Assembly (NCBI GenBank): GCA_018648645.1
Contig: JABGQS010000002.1
Span: 62,001-126,000 of the forward strand
Reading direction: 5' to 3'
DNA length: 64,000 nucleotides
Origin: Clostridia bacterium
GTDB taxonomy: Bacteria > Bacillota > Clostridia > Christensenellales > SZUA-584
Position 1 is the stretch's first letter; each line of letters starts with the position of its first letter. This document shows, in pieces, positions 17,238 through 25,499 of the stretch. A program made the translations under genes and the position numbers. The notes beneath the pieces were generated by a model that did no database searches, was not told where the DNA came from, and worked only from the letters and a program-made list of their open reading frames with translations.

Positions 17238-18368
17238 TTATTCGGCTTTTTTCAGGTCATGCTTATACGTTCTGTATGTGCGATAATGCACTCCGCCGGA
17301 TCTTTCTGTGCTGTTTATGGACGGCAGATTTCCTTCATCTACACACGAGGCTTCGACATACTCTAGCCCCGTCTTTATCCAATCCTTGTAGAATTCGGTA
17401 AACATGGCGTGGTTCACGCCCAAATTGTGATATTTGTTGTCCACCATCTGAACCAAAGCTCTGGCGCCGGTAATCTTTCTTTTATAGTACAGATACTTTA
17501 GCCACCCTATTGGCAATAGCCTGCCGTTCATGCGCTTTAGCACTTGGTTGTAGTCGGGAAGAGCGACCATGAACCCTATTGGTTTGCCTTTCTTTCTTGC
17601 GATAAATGTATAGTACCCGTTATAAAACTGTTTTAAGGTTTTAAACTCTTGTATAACAGCTTCGAGCGAGGGTGTGTTTAGATAGTCCCAATTATCGGGC
17701 ACGCTGTGATCGAGTATTTCCTTGATGTCTTTTGATTCGTCAACGATTTTTCTTACATTTAACCTATCAACGCTATAGCCGTATTTTTTTCTGGCGTATT
17801 CCGAAACCTTTATATGGCGCTCTATTGCGGCCTGTGGCGGCTTCATTGAATATGCTCTGTGGTTTTCATTCTTAGTAAATCCGTATTCTAAGATAAGCCT
17901 CGGATAATAGTCTTTTGTGTAGGCGTTTAGCAGCACCGGCATACCCTGCCCCCAAACGAGGAAGCCTTTTCTGTCATCGCCGTTGCAGGGAGAGATTGGT
18001 CCTATTACAGAGTCCATACCTATGTCATTAAGCCACTTGCACGCAGCGTCCATCAACACTTTGCACGCTTGCGCGTCATCCGAACATTCAAACATAGAGA
18101 AATATCCTTGCTTAATTCCTTTGGCTTTGTTTAGCTCGTTATCGACACCCGCAAGAACTCGCGCGACAACTTGCTCGCCTTTAAGTACCAAAAAGCACAT
18201 GTGCGGTCCGTTGTCAAAAAGCGGATTGTTTTTCCCTTTTAGCATACTTATTGTATCGCCGATAAGAGGCGGCACCCAATCGCTGTCGTCCTTGTACATC
18301 TCGAACTCTAGTTTTACGAACTTGCGCAGCAGCTTTGTTTCCTTATCAAACGAAATAGCTTTGTACAA
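17238..18368 (-). CDS. YghO-like GNAT-fold protein (copy 1), TTG start
   Basis: 376 residues. The pattern DDSDWVPPLIGD, NPLF-x-NG, VARVLAGVDNELN, GYFSMFEC, GPISPCNGDDRKGFLVWG and LNAYTKDYYPRLILEYGF matches the YghO-like GNAT-related family. The C-terminal half has the acetyltransferase look (KGKPIGFMVALPDYNQVLKR). Substrate unknown. The start is TTG at 18368, with ggaggtg six bases before it. It follows a paralogue 56 bp upstream, and the two are probably co-transcribed. Confidence 0.78.
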   Translation of the reverse strand: MYKAISFDKETKLLRKFVKLEFEMYKDDSDWVPPLIGDTISMLKGKNNPLFDNGPHMCFLVLKGEQVVARVLAGVDNELNKAKGIKQGYFSMFECSDDAQACKVLMDAACKWLNDIGMDSVIGPISPCNGDDRKGFLVWGQGMPVLLNAYTKDYYPRLILEYGFTKNENHRAYSMKPPQAAIERHIKVSEYARKKYGYSVDRLNVRKIVDESKDIKEILDHSVPDNWDYLNTPSLEAVIQEFKTLKQFYNGYYTFIARKKGKPIGFMVALPDYNQVLKRMNGRLLPIGWLKYLYYKRKITGARALVQMVDNKYHNLGVNHAMFTEFYKDWIKTGLEYVEASCVDEGNLPSINSTERSGGVHYRTYRTYKHDLKKAE

Positions 18369-18424
18369 AAGAACACCTCCGACGAATAGTAAAATAATAA
18401 AATATAAATCATGCTCATGGTATA

Positions 18425-19552
18425 TTACGCCTTTTCCAGATCGTATTTATAAGTTCTGTACGTGCGATAATGCACTGCGCCGAAGTTCTCTACACCGTTT
18501 CGAGAATCGATGTTGTCTTCATCAATGCACGATATTTCAGCAAAGTCTATACCCGTTTTAACAGTATCCTTATAAGCATCCAAGAACATGGCGTGATTTA
18601 CGCCCATTTTCTGATATTCCTTGTCTACCATTTGAATGAGTACTCTTATACCGTTGATCTTGCGTTTGTATATCAAAAACTTTGCCCAGCCAAAGGGTAG
18701 CAGCTTGCCTCCCATGCGCTTTAGCACTTGGTTGTAGTCGGGCAGCCCAACCATAAACCCAATTGGCTTATCGTCTTTTCTTACTATATAACAGTAGTGT
18801 CCGTCGTAAAGCGGTCTTAAGCCTTTAAACTCTTCGATAACACCTTCGAGCGAAGGTGCAATAAGGTAGTCCCACTCTTCGGGAAAACTGGCGTCCAAAA
18901 TTTGTTTTACATCTATGGCTTCCTCTTTGACTTTTTTTGGATTGAATTTTTCTACACGGAATCCAAATTTCTTCTTTGTGTATTCCACAACTTTTTCATG
19001 CCGGGCCAACGTGAATACCGTTGGGTCAAAGTAGTACGCCAAATGGTCGTCGTTTTTTGTAAACCCGTATTTTTCTATTAACGCCGGGTAGTAGTCCTTT
19101 GTGTATGCATTAAGTAGTACAGGGCTGCCCTCCCCCATAACTACAAAGCCTTTGCGGTCGTCACCGTTACTGGGAGACAGTGGTCCTATGACCTTGTCCA
19201 TGCCCTTACCAGCGAGCCAGTCGTTCCCTGCATCCATCATCATTTTGCAGACTTGCCAGTCGTCTATACACTCGAACATGCTAAAATAACCTTGAGTGAA
19301 ACCGCGAACTCTGTTTAGCTCTTCGTCTATGCCGACGAGAACACGACCCACGACTTTCTTGTCGTCGTAGACCATAAAGAAAATTTGCTCTCCGTTTTCG
19401 AAAAGCGGATTCCCTTTGCCGTGAAGCATTTTAATGGTGTCGCCTATAAGCTGAGGCACCCAATTATCGTCACCTTTATAAATCTCAAATTCAAAATTTA
19501 AGAAATCTTTTACTTTCTTTGAGCTCTTGTCAAACGAGATAATGTTATACAA
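18425..19552 (-). CDS. YghO-like GNAT-fold protein (copy 2), TTG start
   Basis: 375 residues and roughly half identical by eye to the downstream copy over its whole length: the same GDDNWVPQLIGDTI, GNPLFENGEQ, GPLSPSNGDDRKGFVVMG and AVHYRTYRTYKYDLEKA tail. The track start adds 20 residues with no ribosome site. The TTG at 19552, preceded by aggggtgag, gives MYNIISFDK, aligning exactly with MYKAISFDK of copy 1. Both copies therefore use TTG, as expected of a duplication of the whole gene including its start region. Confidence 0.78.
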   Translation of the reverse strand: MYNIISFDKSSKKVKDFLNFEFEIYKGDDNWVPQLIGDTIKMLHGKGNPLFENGEQIFFMVYDDKKVVGRVLVGIDEELNRVRGFTQGYFSMFECIDDWQVCKMMMDAGNDWLAGKGMDKVIGPLSPSNGDDRKGFVVMGEGSPVLLNAYTKDYYPALIEKYGFTKNDDHLAYYFDPTVFTLARHEKVVEYTKKKFGFRVEKFNPKKVKEEAIDVKQILDASFPEEWDYLIAPSLEGVIEEFKGLRPLYDGHYCYIVRKDDKPIGFMVGLPDYNQVLKRMGGKLLPFGWAKFLIYKRKINGIRVLIQMVDKEYQKMGVNHAMFLDAYKDTVKTGIDFAEISCIDEDNIDSRNGVENFGAVHYRTYRTYKYDLEKA

Positions 19553-19670
19553 TAAAAACTCACCCCTAACTTGATATATGCAGTAATGATACAGCAAAGA
19601 CTTATGCATCACAATAACGAAACTGTTACGTTTATTTTATAAAACCGCATTAAAACGGCGATTTTCAAGC

Positions 19671-19703
19671 AAAACGGCGCAGACATTGTTGTGAACTGCG
19701 CCG
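19671..19703 (-). terminator. Probable terminator after the degV locus
   Basis: Hairpin CGGCGCAG, 13-base loop, CTGCGCCG, with a short T tract (GTTTTGC) on the minus strand. Confidence 0.55.
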
Positions 19704-19736
19704 CTTTGCTATGAAAAATGTGTTGGTTTCAAGTTG

Positions 19737-20594
19737 CTAGTCTTTCTTCTTTTTTATGTAGCTGATGCTGTATGTGTTTGGACCCGCGTGTGCAGAGACG
19801 ACGCAGCTTGCACGCACGGAGTAGACGTTCTCAAAATAGTTTTTTGCGACCACCTTTTCATAAAGAGATGGACGCAGCTGCTTTTCGTCGGGCGTGGATG
19901 CTACAAACGCGACCTCGGGGTCTATGTCCCCTAGATTCTCGAGCCGTTTGTCGATGTATTTGGCAGCAACTTTTGCTGTGGGACCTCGGAACATTTCTCC
20001 CTGCACCAAAAAACCGTCCTTGGCTGTTATCTCCGGCTTTAGCTTGAGAGAGCTGGCTGCCATTGCTTTGACGACGGATGCCCGCCCGCTGCGCCGCAGA
20101 AACTCAAGAGTCTCGGGAACGAAGCTGGTGAACACGCGCGGGATTATGTCATTTATCGCAGCGACAATCTCTTCGTGGGATTTACCTTACTGCGCAAGCT
20201 TTGCCGCTTTGTACGCGATGCATGCCGTGCCGGCAGATATGCTTCGCCCATCTATGATCTGCACCTTGACACCCTTAACCATGTCGGCGGCGATTTGCGC
20301 GACTTGACACGTTGCCGTCGTTTCGGACGATGTGCCGATAAACACTATGTCTTGCTTGGCTTTTTCGCACGACTTGAACGCTTTTAGAAAGTCGTCTACG
20401 CTCGGCGCGGATGTTGTCGGCGGCTTGTCCGTTTTGTTTGACCACGCAACAACTTCCTCGGGGGTAATCTCCTGCCATTCTCTGTAGCTGACCTCGCCAA
20501 GCAGTACGTATAGGGTGACAACACCGATATCAAGCTCTTCGAATAGATCGCGCGGCAGATCGCACGTAGAGTCTACAATAATTTTTACATTCAT
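19737..20594 (-). pseudogene. degV-family gene with one in-frame TAA
   Basis: A single reading frame of 286 codons, the normal length of a DegV fatty-acid-binding protein, is interrupted by one TAA at 20187-20189 (KAAKLAQ-stop-GKSHEEIV). The N-terminal half has the DegV start VKIIVDSTCDLP and TTSAPSVDDFLKAF. The C-terminal half has TLEFLRRSGRAS, LKLKPEIT and the late H-x-GP-x-T. The frame is otherwise intact on both sides, so this is a recent nonsense change, a sequencing error, or a readthrough case. The start has a good Shine-Dalgarno (ggagg). DegV proteins present acyl groups to FakA-type kinases. Confidence 0.85.
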
Positions 20595-20804
20595 ATGGAG
20601 CCTCCGATCATTAATATATCCTCACTGTTTCGTATAACTAATAATATCATAGTAATTGCTAAAAACAGCGCCCTGTATTTTATATTTAATATTCGTAAAC
20701 AAATCTTATTTTTTGAATACCCGGCAATTGTGCTTGCAATAAAGGTTTTTTGGAGAGGAGAGCCGAACATTGAAATATAGTAAACTGAGAGCATGGGAGT
20801 GTCT

Positions 20805-21809
20805 ATGAATTCTTTTGAGCGAGTACGCGCGATTATTGACGGTGACGACTTTGACCGACCGGCTGTGATTGCGCCCGTGTCCATCGCCACTTATGAGAGC
20901 TGCAAGGCGCTTGGCATCGATTTTGCTAAAGCGCACCAGGGCCCCGAGGCTGCTGCTGCACTTGCGGTGTATCCGCACTTGAACCTCGGGTTTGATAGTG
21001 CGATGCCTTATTTCAGCGTTGTGCTGGAGGCGGCTGCGCTTGGCGAGACGATAGACTGGGGCAGCGACCTTGATATGCCGGCGCAAAAGTATCTACCGGG
21101 ACATTATGCTAAGGACTTTGATATGCCGGGCGATTTCCTTGACCGCGCGCCGATCAAAGCGATGCTGGACGCTATAAAGCTGATTCGCAAAAAACATGGC
21201 AGCGAGGTGTTTATCTTCGGTAAGGTGATGGGTGCTTGGACGCTGGGGCTGCACCTTTGCGGGACGGAAAACTTTTTGATTGACACGCTTATTGATAAGG
21301 AAAGAGTGCATTATCTGCTGGGTAAGTATAAGCAAATAACACAGGTGTTTGCGCAGGCGCAGCTCTGTGCCGGCGCGGATATGATTACCATGGCGGATCA
21401 TATTACCGGCGATCTTGCCAGCAGGGAAACGTATGTGGAGTTCTTGCAGCCGATACACCGAAATTTGCTGAAGCAGTTTGACAAAACCACGTTTGTGCTG
21501 CATTGCTGCGGCAAGACGCTTGACAGGATACCGCTGTTCAATGAGGCGGGGTTTGATTTGTTTCACTTTGAGAGCAAGAACGATGCGGGCAAGGCGATAG
21601 AGTTGGCGGGCGATATGATGCTGACAGGAAACATTAACATACCCGACACTTTGTATGCCGGGGCGCCTGATGATGTTGGGCAGGAAGTAACGCAAATCTT
21701 AAAGAGCGGAATCAAGCTCATCTCGCCAGAGTGCGCGCTTCCGCTGCAAACGAGAAACGAGAATCTTTTGGCGATATCACAAACCGTGATAAATAGGAAT
21801 CATCAATAA
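20805..21809 (+). CDS. Uroporphyrinogen decarboxylase-fold methyltransferase (MtaA/CmuA-like)
   Basis: 334 residues. The fold is that of HemE, but the zinc site of methylcobamide:CoM or THF methyltransferases is visible: H-x-C in VLHCCGKT and a late Cys in ISPECALPLQT. GADMITMADHITGDL is also typical of MtaA/CmuA. Such proteins move methyl groups from a corrinoid protein to a thiol or THF. No corrinoid protein or substrate methyltransferase is adjacent. I use the ATG at 20805, with gggag five bases upstream; the ATG at 20793 is the alternative. The MFS gene follows after 16 bp. Confidence 0.8.
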   Translation: MNSFERVRAIIDGDDFDRPAVIAPVSIATYESCKALGIDFAKAHQGPEAAAALAVYPHLNLGFDSAMPYFSVVLEAAALGETIDWGSDLDMPAQKYLPGHYAKDFDMPGDFLDRAPIKAMLDAIKLIRKKHGSEVFIFGKVMGAWTLGLHLCGTENFLIDTLIDKERVHYLLGKYKQITQVFAQAQLCAGADMITMADHITGDLASRETYVEFLQPIHRNLLKQFDKTTFVLHCCGKTLDRIPLFNEAGFDLFHFESKNDAGKAIELAGDMMLTGNINIPDTLYAGAPDDVGQEVTQILKSGIKLISPECALPLQTRNENLLAISQTVINRNHQ

Positions 21810-21825
21810 ATTTTAGGGGGACGGT

Positions 21826-23085
21826 ATGGAGAAAATCAAAACGAAACTGACGAAAACCGAGAGGAGCTGGATACTGTATGACTGCGGTAACAGTGCGTAT
21901 TCCATCGCGATTACGACAGCGCTGCTACCTGTGTATTTCGGTATCTTTAACGGCGGAAGCACGATGGACATCGGTTATTATAACTCGCTGGCAAGCATAC
22001 TCGTCGCGATTTTGGCACCGATACTTGGCACCATCGCCGACTATAAGAATTATAAGAAGAGGTTCTTTATATTCTTCTTCCTACTTGGCGTTGTGTTTAC
22101 CGCAAGCCTTGCCGCTGTGCCTGACGGCATGGTCGGTATGCTGGTTATTTTCTATATCATAACTTGCATTGGGTTTGCCGGGGCGAATATATTTTATGAT
22201 TCGTTCCTTGTTGATGTTACCGGCAACAAGCGAATGGACAGGGTCTCGACCAGCGGATTTGCGTATGGGTATATCGCAAGCGTCATACCGTTTGCCATCA
22301 GCCTTGGAGTAATCTTTATACTCGGGTTTGACAATATGTTGGGTTATCAGCTTGGGTTTGTCATCACGGCGGTGTGGTGGGGAATGTTCACTATCCCGTT
22401 CCTGCGGCGTGTTAAGCAAATCCATTACATAGAGCCGGAGAGAAAGCCGGTTGTAAACAGCTTTAAACGGCTTGGCAAAACGTTCAAGAATATACGGCAG
22501 TACAAAATCGTTTTTGCGTTTCTGATTGCTTACTTCCTCTACATCGACGGCGTGGACACCATCATCAAAATGGCCGTGCCTTATTCTACTGATGTGCTGG
22601 GGCTTGACGCAAGCAACGTTTTTTTGCTGTTGGGTATACTGCTCGTCATACAGATTATCGCGTTCCCGTTTGCGCTTTTGTATGGACGGCTGGCAAAGAG
22701 GTATGGCACAAAGCGCATGATTATTGTCGCGATATGCACATACATTGTCGCTTGCATCTTCGCTTCGCTGATGTTTGACATTTGGAACGTGTTTGTGCTT
22801 GGTGCGATGATAGGCTCTGCACAAGGCGGTATACAGGCGCTTTCACGCTCGTACTATGCGAAGATTATACCGAAGAAAAACAGCAACGAGTTCTTTGGGT
22901 TCTATAATGTGTTTGGCAAGTTTGCCGCGATTATCGGACCGGCGCTGATGGCGCTGATTGGCACGGTTACCGGGATGCCGAGACTCAGCATATTGGCGAT
23001 ATTGCCGCTGTTTGTAGTTGGGCTGATCCTCATGCTGAGGCTGCCGGAGCAAAGAGCTGAGATTGAGGAAATTAAAGAAGTATAA
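21826..23085 (+). CDS. UMF1-family MFS transporter (Atg22-like)
   Basis: 419 residues with about 12 hydrophobic segments. WILYDCGNSAYSIAITTALLPVYF is the UMF1/Atg22-like start; the late SAQGGIQALSRSYYAKIIPKKNSNEFFGFYNVFGKFAAIIGPA is the most conserved stretch of this group. It sits in the cytoplasmic membrane. Its substrate is unknown; pairing with the MtaA-like enzyme suggests import of a methylated compound or export of the product. The Shine-Dalgarno aggggga precedes ATG, and a strong terminator follows. Confidence 0.85.
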   Translation: MEKIKTKLTKTERSWILYDCGNSAYSIAITTALLPVYFGIFNGGSTMDIGYYNSLASILVAILAPILGTIADYKNYKKRFFIFFFLLGVVFTASLAAVPDGMVGMLVIFYIITCIGFAGANIFYDSFLVDVTGNKRMDRVSTSGFAYGYIASVIPFAISLGVIFILGFDNMLGYQLGFVITAVWWGMFTIPFLRRVKQIHYIEPERKPVVNSFKRLGKTFKNIRQYKIVFAFLIAYFLYIDGVDTIIKMAVPYSTDVLGLDASNVFLLLGILLVIQIIAFPFALLYGRLAKRYGTKRMIIVAICTYIVACIFASLMFDIWNVFVLGAMIGSAQGGIQALSRSYYAKIIPKKNSNEFFGFYNVFGKFAAIIGPALMALIGTVTGMPRLSILAILPLFVVGLILMLRLPEQRAEIEEIKEV

Positions 23086-23097
23086 ACTGTGAAACGA

Positions 23098-23130
23098 AGA
23101 CGGATGGCAAAACGCTGTCCGTCTTTTTTC
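23098..23130 (+). terminator. Rho-independent terminator after MFS gene
   Basis: AGACGGA, loop, TCCGTCT, followed by a T run. Confidence 0.9.
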
Positions 23131-23150
23131 GAAAATAGTAGGTGTGACAT

Positions 23151-23582
23151 ATGAATTATGAGCGGATGCTGGACAAAGAGGTGACACCGTCGGAGAGCGA
23201 CATTGTCGAGAACATCGGAGAGCGGGCGCAGCTTTGGAAGCGCATACATGAATATATGGCGGCGAGCTGTGATTTTGAGCGCGAGCTGAAATTTTATGCG
23301 AAGAAGTATGGGTGGACTGTCAGGTATCGCAAAAGCGGCAGAACGCTTTGCAGCTTTTTCCCAGAGGCGGGCGCGTTCTCTGCATTGATAGTGCTTGGGA
23401 GCAAGGAAGCCGCCAAGGTGGAGTCGGTAAAAGAAAAGCTGAATGCGAATGTGAGAAGCGTGTTTGTGCAAACGGAGCAGCTGCGTGACGGCAAGTGGAT
23501 GTGGATACGGGTGCTTGAAGAGAGTGATGTTGAGTCGATAAAGATGTTGCTGGGCGCGAAGAGAAAGCCGAAATGCACGTGA
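23151..23582 (+). CDS. DUF3788 family protein
   Basis: 143 residues. YGWTVRYRKSGRTLCSFFPEAGAFSALIVLG is the hallmark of DUF3788, a small cytoplasmic family of unknown role in gut Bacillota and Bacteroidota. No signal peptide or membrane segment is present. It is a single-gene unit: terminators lie just before and after it. Confidence 0.85.
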   Translation: MNYERMLDKEVTPSESDIVENIGERAQLWKRIHEYMAASCDFERELKFYAKKYGWTVRYRKSGRTLCSFFPEAGAFSALIVLGSKEAAKVESVKEKLNANVRSVFVQTEQLRDGKWMWIRVLEESDVESIKMLLGAKRKPKCT

Positions 23583-23613
23583 GCATGCGAGATATAACGC
23601 GAGCAAAAGAAAA

Positions 23614-23639
23614 GAGGCTGAAGTTCAGCCCCTTTTTTA
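23614..23639 (+). terminator. Rho-independent terminator after DUF3788 gene
   Basis: GGCTG, loop AAGTT, CAGCC, then six T. Confidence 0.8.
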
Positions 23640-23685
23640 TTTGCCGATTAATATTGGCTTTGTTGCTCGGCGCCGTCTTGTACTA

Positions 23686-23751
23686 TCAATAGAACAGTCC
23701 GCTGATAATCGCGTATGTGCCGAAGCTGACTGCGTTTGACGCAATTAAAAA
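23686..23751 (-). pseudogene. Remnant of a second copy of the next gene's C-terminus
   Basis: On the minus strand 21 codons read FLIASNAVSFGTYAIISGLFY then stop. This resembles the C-terminus of the membrane protein just upstream (FAANAISWGIYAAITKSFI then stop). No start or other coding sequence precedes it. It is best read as the tail of a deleted tandem paralogue. Confidence 0.5.
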
Positions 23752-23769
23752 ATGCGAATACCCTCATAC

Positions 23770-24564
23770 TCAGATGAAACTTTTTGTGATTGCAGCGTAT
23801 ATTCCCCAACTAATAGCATTGGCAGCGAATGTGAATATTAGCAGACGCCACTTATTAATACCCATATACTTCTTTCTATAAAACATATACTCAGCCCCAA
23901 ACACAATGAGTTCCAGAATAAGCACGAGCCAGAAATAGCTTACTCTGAACTGCCACATTGCTATGAGCAAAATAATATTCATTACAGGGTTTGTCACTAA
24001 ATTAGCAAACAATACATATCTATATGGCTTTATTTTGAAAAGAAGAGCCGCAAGAAATTCTATTAACAGTGCAACACAGCAGGCAAAAATGAGTGGAATC
24101 AGTTGGTATCCTGAGTAAAAATATTTTAAAAAATCGTATTTTACCAAACTACGCTTTAGTAAATTTCTCTCTACATTATAGTGATAATTTGAATTGTCAA
24201 TCAAATCAATTACTCTTGAGTGCTGCACTTCACCATCAGAAAAGTTTATCATAATCTGAAAACTTTTAAAATGATTCGCTTCATTTGTGAAACCAAATAT
24301 CCGTTCAACCCGATTCTCCGTTCTCTTTATCCAATAGTCTCCGAAAGAGTTGAACCTTTCCATTGATGAGTATTCATACATCAATTCCTTGTTGTCATTC
24401 TCCTCATATCCATATATGGTTAGTGTTTCTATATTACTGCAATCGTCTAGTAGCAATTCGTGCGTATATTTTTCAGGAATTGCAGGGTTAGCAAAGGCGA
24501 TTGTCGGGAAAGTGAGCAGCAATAGCAACACTAGAATTGCGAATAGTGACTTTTTCTTGCGCAT
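23770..24564 (-). CDS. Exported/membrane protein with N-terminal extracytoplasmic domain
   Basis: 264 residues from MRKKKSLFAILVLLLLLTF, an evident signal peptide ending near AFANP. About 120 residues of outside domain follow, then four hydrophobic segments (YQLIPLIFACCVALLIEFL, YRYVLFANLVTNPVMNIILLIAM, FWLVLILELIVFGAEYMFY, LLIFTFAANAISWGIYAAI). ATG 24564 has ggagg upstream; the longer ORF start runs into the RNA gene. The gene is AT-rich relative to its neighbours. Family not recognised; function unknown. Confidence 0.75.
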   Translation of the reverse strand: MRKKKSLFAILVLLLLLTFPTIAFANPAIPEKYTHELLLDDCSNIETLTIYGYEENDNKELMYEYSSMERFNSFGDYWIKRTENRVERIFGFTNEANHFKSFQIMINFSDGEVQHSRVIDLIDNSNYHYNVERNLLKRSLVKYDFLKYFYSGYQLIPLIFACCVALLIEFLAALLFKIKPYRYVLFANLVTNPVMNIILLIAMWQFRVSYFWLVLILELIVFGAEYMFYRKKYMGINKWRLLIFTFAANAISWGIYAAITKSFI

Positions 24565-24651
24565 GAGTTTTCCTCCAATAAAAGAAGTTCTTGTTATATT
24601 ATACCATAGAATTGTGATTGAGAATGTTGAATTGTAAAAAGTTTTGTCGCG

Positions 24652-24672
24652 ATAAAAGCCGGCTAAAGCCGG
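24652..24672 (-). terminator. Terminator of the structured RNA gene
   Basis: On the minus strand CCGGC, loop TTTA, GCCGG, then CTTTTAT, directly after the closing stem of the RNA. Confidence 0.85.
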
Positions 24673-24891
24673 GGCGGTGGCTGACCTGGTTTTTTCCCCC
24701 ACATTCGCCGGCGGGACGTTTCGCTACTAAGGCGTTTGCCTCCCCACTACTGGGCCTCTCGGGAAACACTTGCGTGCACCCGGCCGGACTGACATCTAAA
24801 CCGCGCTATGCTCACCGGGCAATTTTACCCGGCTTACGTGGATCGTTTTGCCCGCGACTGGCATCGACTTTCAACCACAGACCCACCGCCT
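24652..24891 (-). ncRNA. Highly structured RNA of about 240 nt; raiA-motif RNA is the best guess
   Basis: A consensus promoter on one side and an intrinsic terminator on the other bracket a GC-rich, non-coding stretch. The two ends can pair (GGCGGTGG near the 5' end with CCACCGCC near the 3' end, extended by CTG/CAG and GGT/ACC). Inside are several short hairpins, for example CCGGG-N8-CCCGG, GCAC-GCAA-GUGU and AGGC-AAAC-GCCU, giving a multibranched fold. I see no RNase P, tmRNA, SRP or T-box signature strings, and a branched fold argues against the rod-like 6S RNA. Size, lineage and shape fit the raiA-motif class, but I cannot confirm the class by reading. Confidence 0.75.
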
Positions 24892-24898
24892 ATTGCTA

Positions 24899-24927
24899 AT
24901 TATACGTGCTGCAAAAACGTGTGTCAA
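24899..24927 (-). promoter_or_regulatory. Perfect consensus promoter of the structured RNA
   Basis: On the minus strand TTGACA (24922-24927), 17 bp, TATAAT (24899-24904). Transcription would start at about 24891. This is one of only two full-consensus promoters I found in the window. Confidence 0.9.
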
Positions 24928-24966
24928 TTGCGCGTGGTGCAGCGCAGGGACAAGAAACTGCAACTA

Positions 24967-24994
24967 TTGCAAATTAATGCTTTCATGTTATAAT
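24967..24994 (+). promoter_or_regulatory. Promoter of the 2TM-domain gene
   Basis: TTGCAA, 16 bp, TATAAT, divergent from the RNA-gene promoter and about 50 bases before the start codon. Confidence 0.7.
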
Positions 24995-25047
24995 AACAGT
25001 GATTAAGACTGCTATAAACGAAAACGATGAAAATTGAGGTGTTGAGA

Positions 25048-25344
25048 ATGGCAGGAAGCGATTATAAGGCAATGAGTGAAAGCGAACTTAGAGGCGTTGC
25101 ACAGCGGCGTTATTTTATCAAGCGCGGGTTTTATTATCATTTTGGTGTGTTTTTGGTTGTGTGCGCGGTGATGCTGCTTCTCTATTTTTTGACCGGCGAA
25201 GGGTATCCTTGGTTTGCATGGCCGATTGGGCTTTGGGGACTGTTTATTGTCGGGCATATCGTTGGCACGATTAACTCGCTAAGAAGAATTGACGGGAAAC
25301 CGAGCGCGGTGGACAGAGAGATGAACCGATTGCGCAAAAAATAA
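25048..25344 (+). CDS. 2TM-domain small membrane protein
   Basis: 98 residues. An N-terminal polar part (MSESELRGVAQRRYFIKRGFYYHF) leads into two hydrophobic helices (GVFLVVCAVMLLLYF and WFAWPIGLWGLFIVGHIVGTI) and a basic tail. This matches the small 2TM domain often found fused to LytTR or kinase domains, here standing alone. ATG 25048 is chosen because gaggtg lies eight bases upstream. It precedes the corA leader in the same direction. Confidence 0.75.
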   Translation: MAGSDYKAMSESELRGVAQRRYFIKRGFYYHFGVFLVVCAVMLLLYFLTGEGYPWFAWPIGLWGLFIVGHIVGTINSLRRIDGKPSAVDREMNRLRKK

Positions 25345-25360
25345 CGGATTTAGGGATTTT

Positions 25361-25499
25361 TAAGGAGGTGGTATGCGTGGACGCAGACCCGAAACATTTA
25401 TGCAAAAAAAGCGACGTGCATACCGCAAGGCAAGCTAATGTGGCACATCGCTAAACACGCCCTTGATAAGGGACACCGAATAGAAAGGCGGTGCTTGCC
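25361..25499 (+). promoter_or_regulatory. Structured leader of corA with two long-range stems
   Basis: Between the 2TM gene and corA, GGTATGC pairs with GCATACC about 45 bases downstream, and GGCAAGC pairs with GCTTGCC, the last seven bases overlapping the corA start region. A strong Shine-Dalgarno (aaggaggtg) sits at the 5' edge although corA begins 130 bases later. I recognise no M-box, yybP-ykoY or NiCo riboswitch core. The second stem would hide the corA translation start, consistent with control by a ligand or by a translated leader. Confidence 0.55.
25377..25454 (+). CDS. Possible 25-codon leader peptide upstream of corA
   Basis: GTG start eight bases after aaggagg, encoding a 25-residue polar peptide (VDADPKHLCKKSD...) ending TAA at 25454. 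A second small frame from ATG 25373 (21 residues, MRGRRPETF..., ending 25438) shares the same Shine-Dalgarno with a four-base gap. At most one is likely to be used. Translation would open or close the leader stems. Confidence 0.3.
   Translation: MDADPKHLCKKSDVHTARQANVAHR

Noticed and set aside
24652-24891. RNase P, SRP, tmRNA or 6S identity for the structured RNA
   Set aside because: Strings such as GAGGAAAGTCC (RNase P) and GTCCGGAAGGAAGCAGC (SRP) are absent, no tmRNA tag frame is seen, and the fold is branched, unlike 6S. A diverged member cannot be fully excluded.
24618-24899. 93-residue plus-strand ORF over the RNA gene
   Set aside because: No Shine-Dalgarno; the stretch has a promoter and terminator on the other strand and stem-forming sequence.
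25361-25499. M-box or yybP-ykoY riboswitch before corA
   Set aside because: The conserved core strings of these classes are not present.
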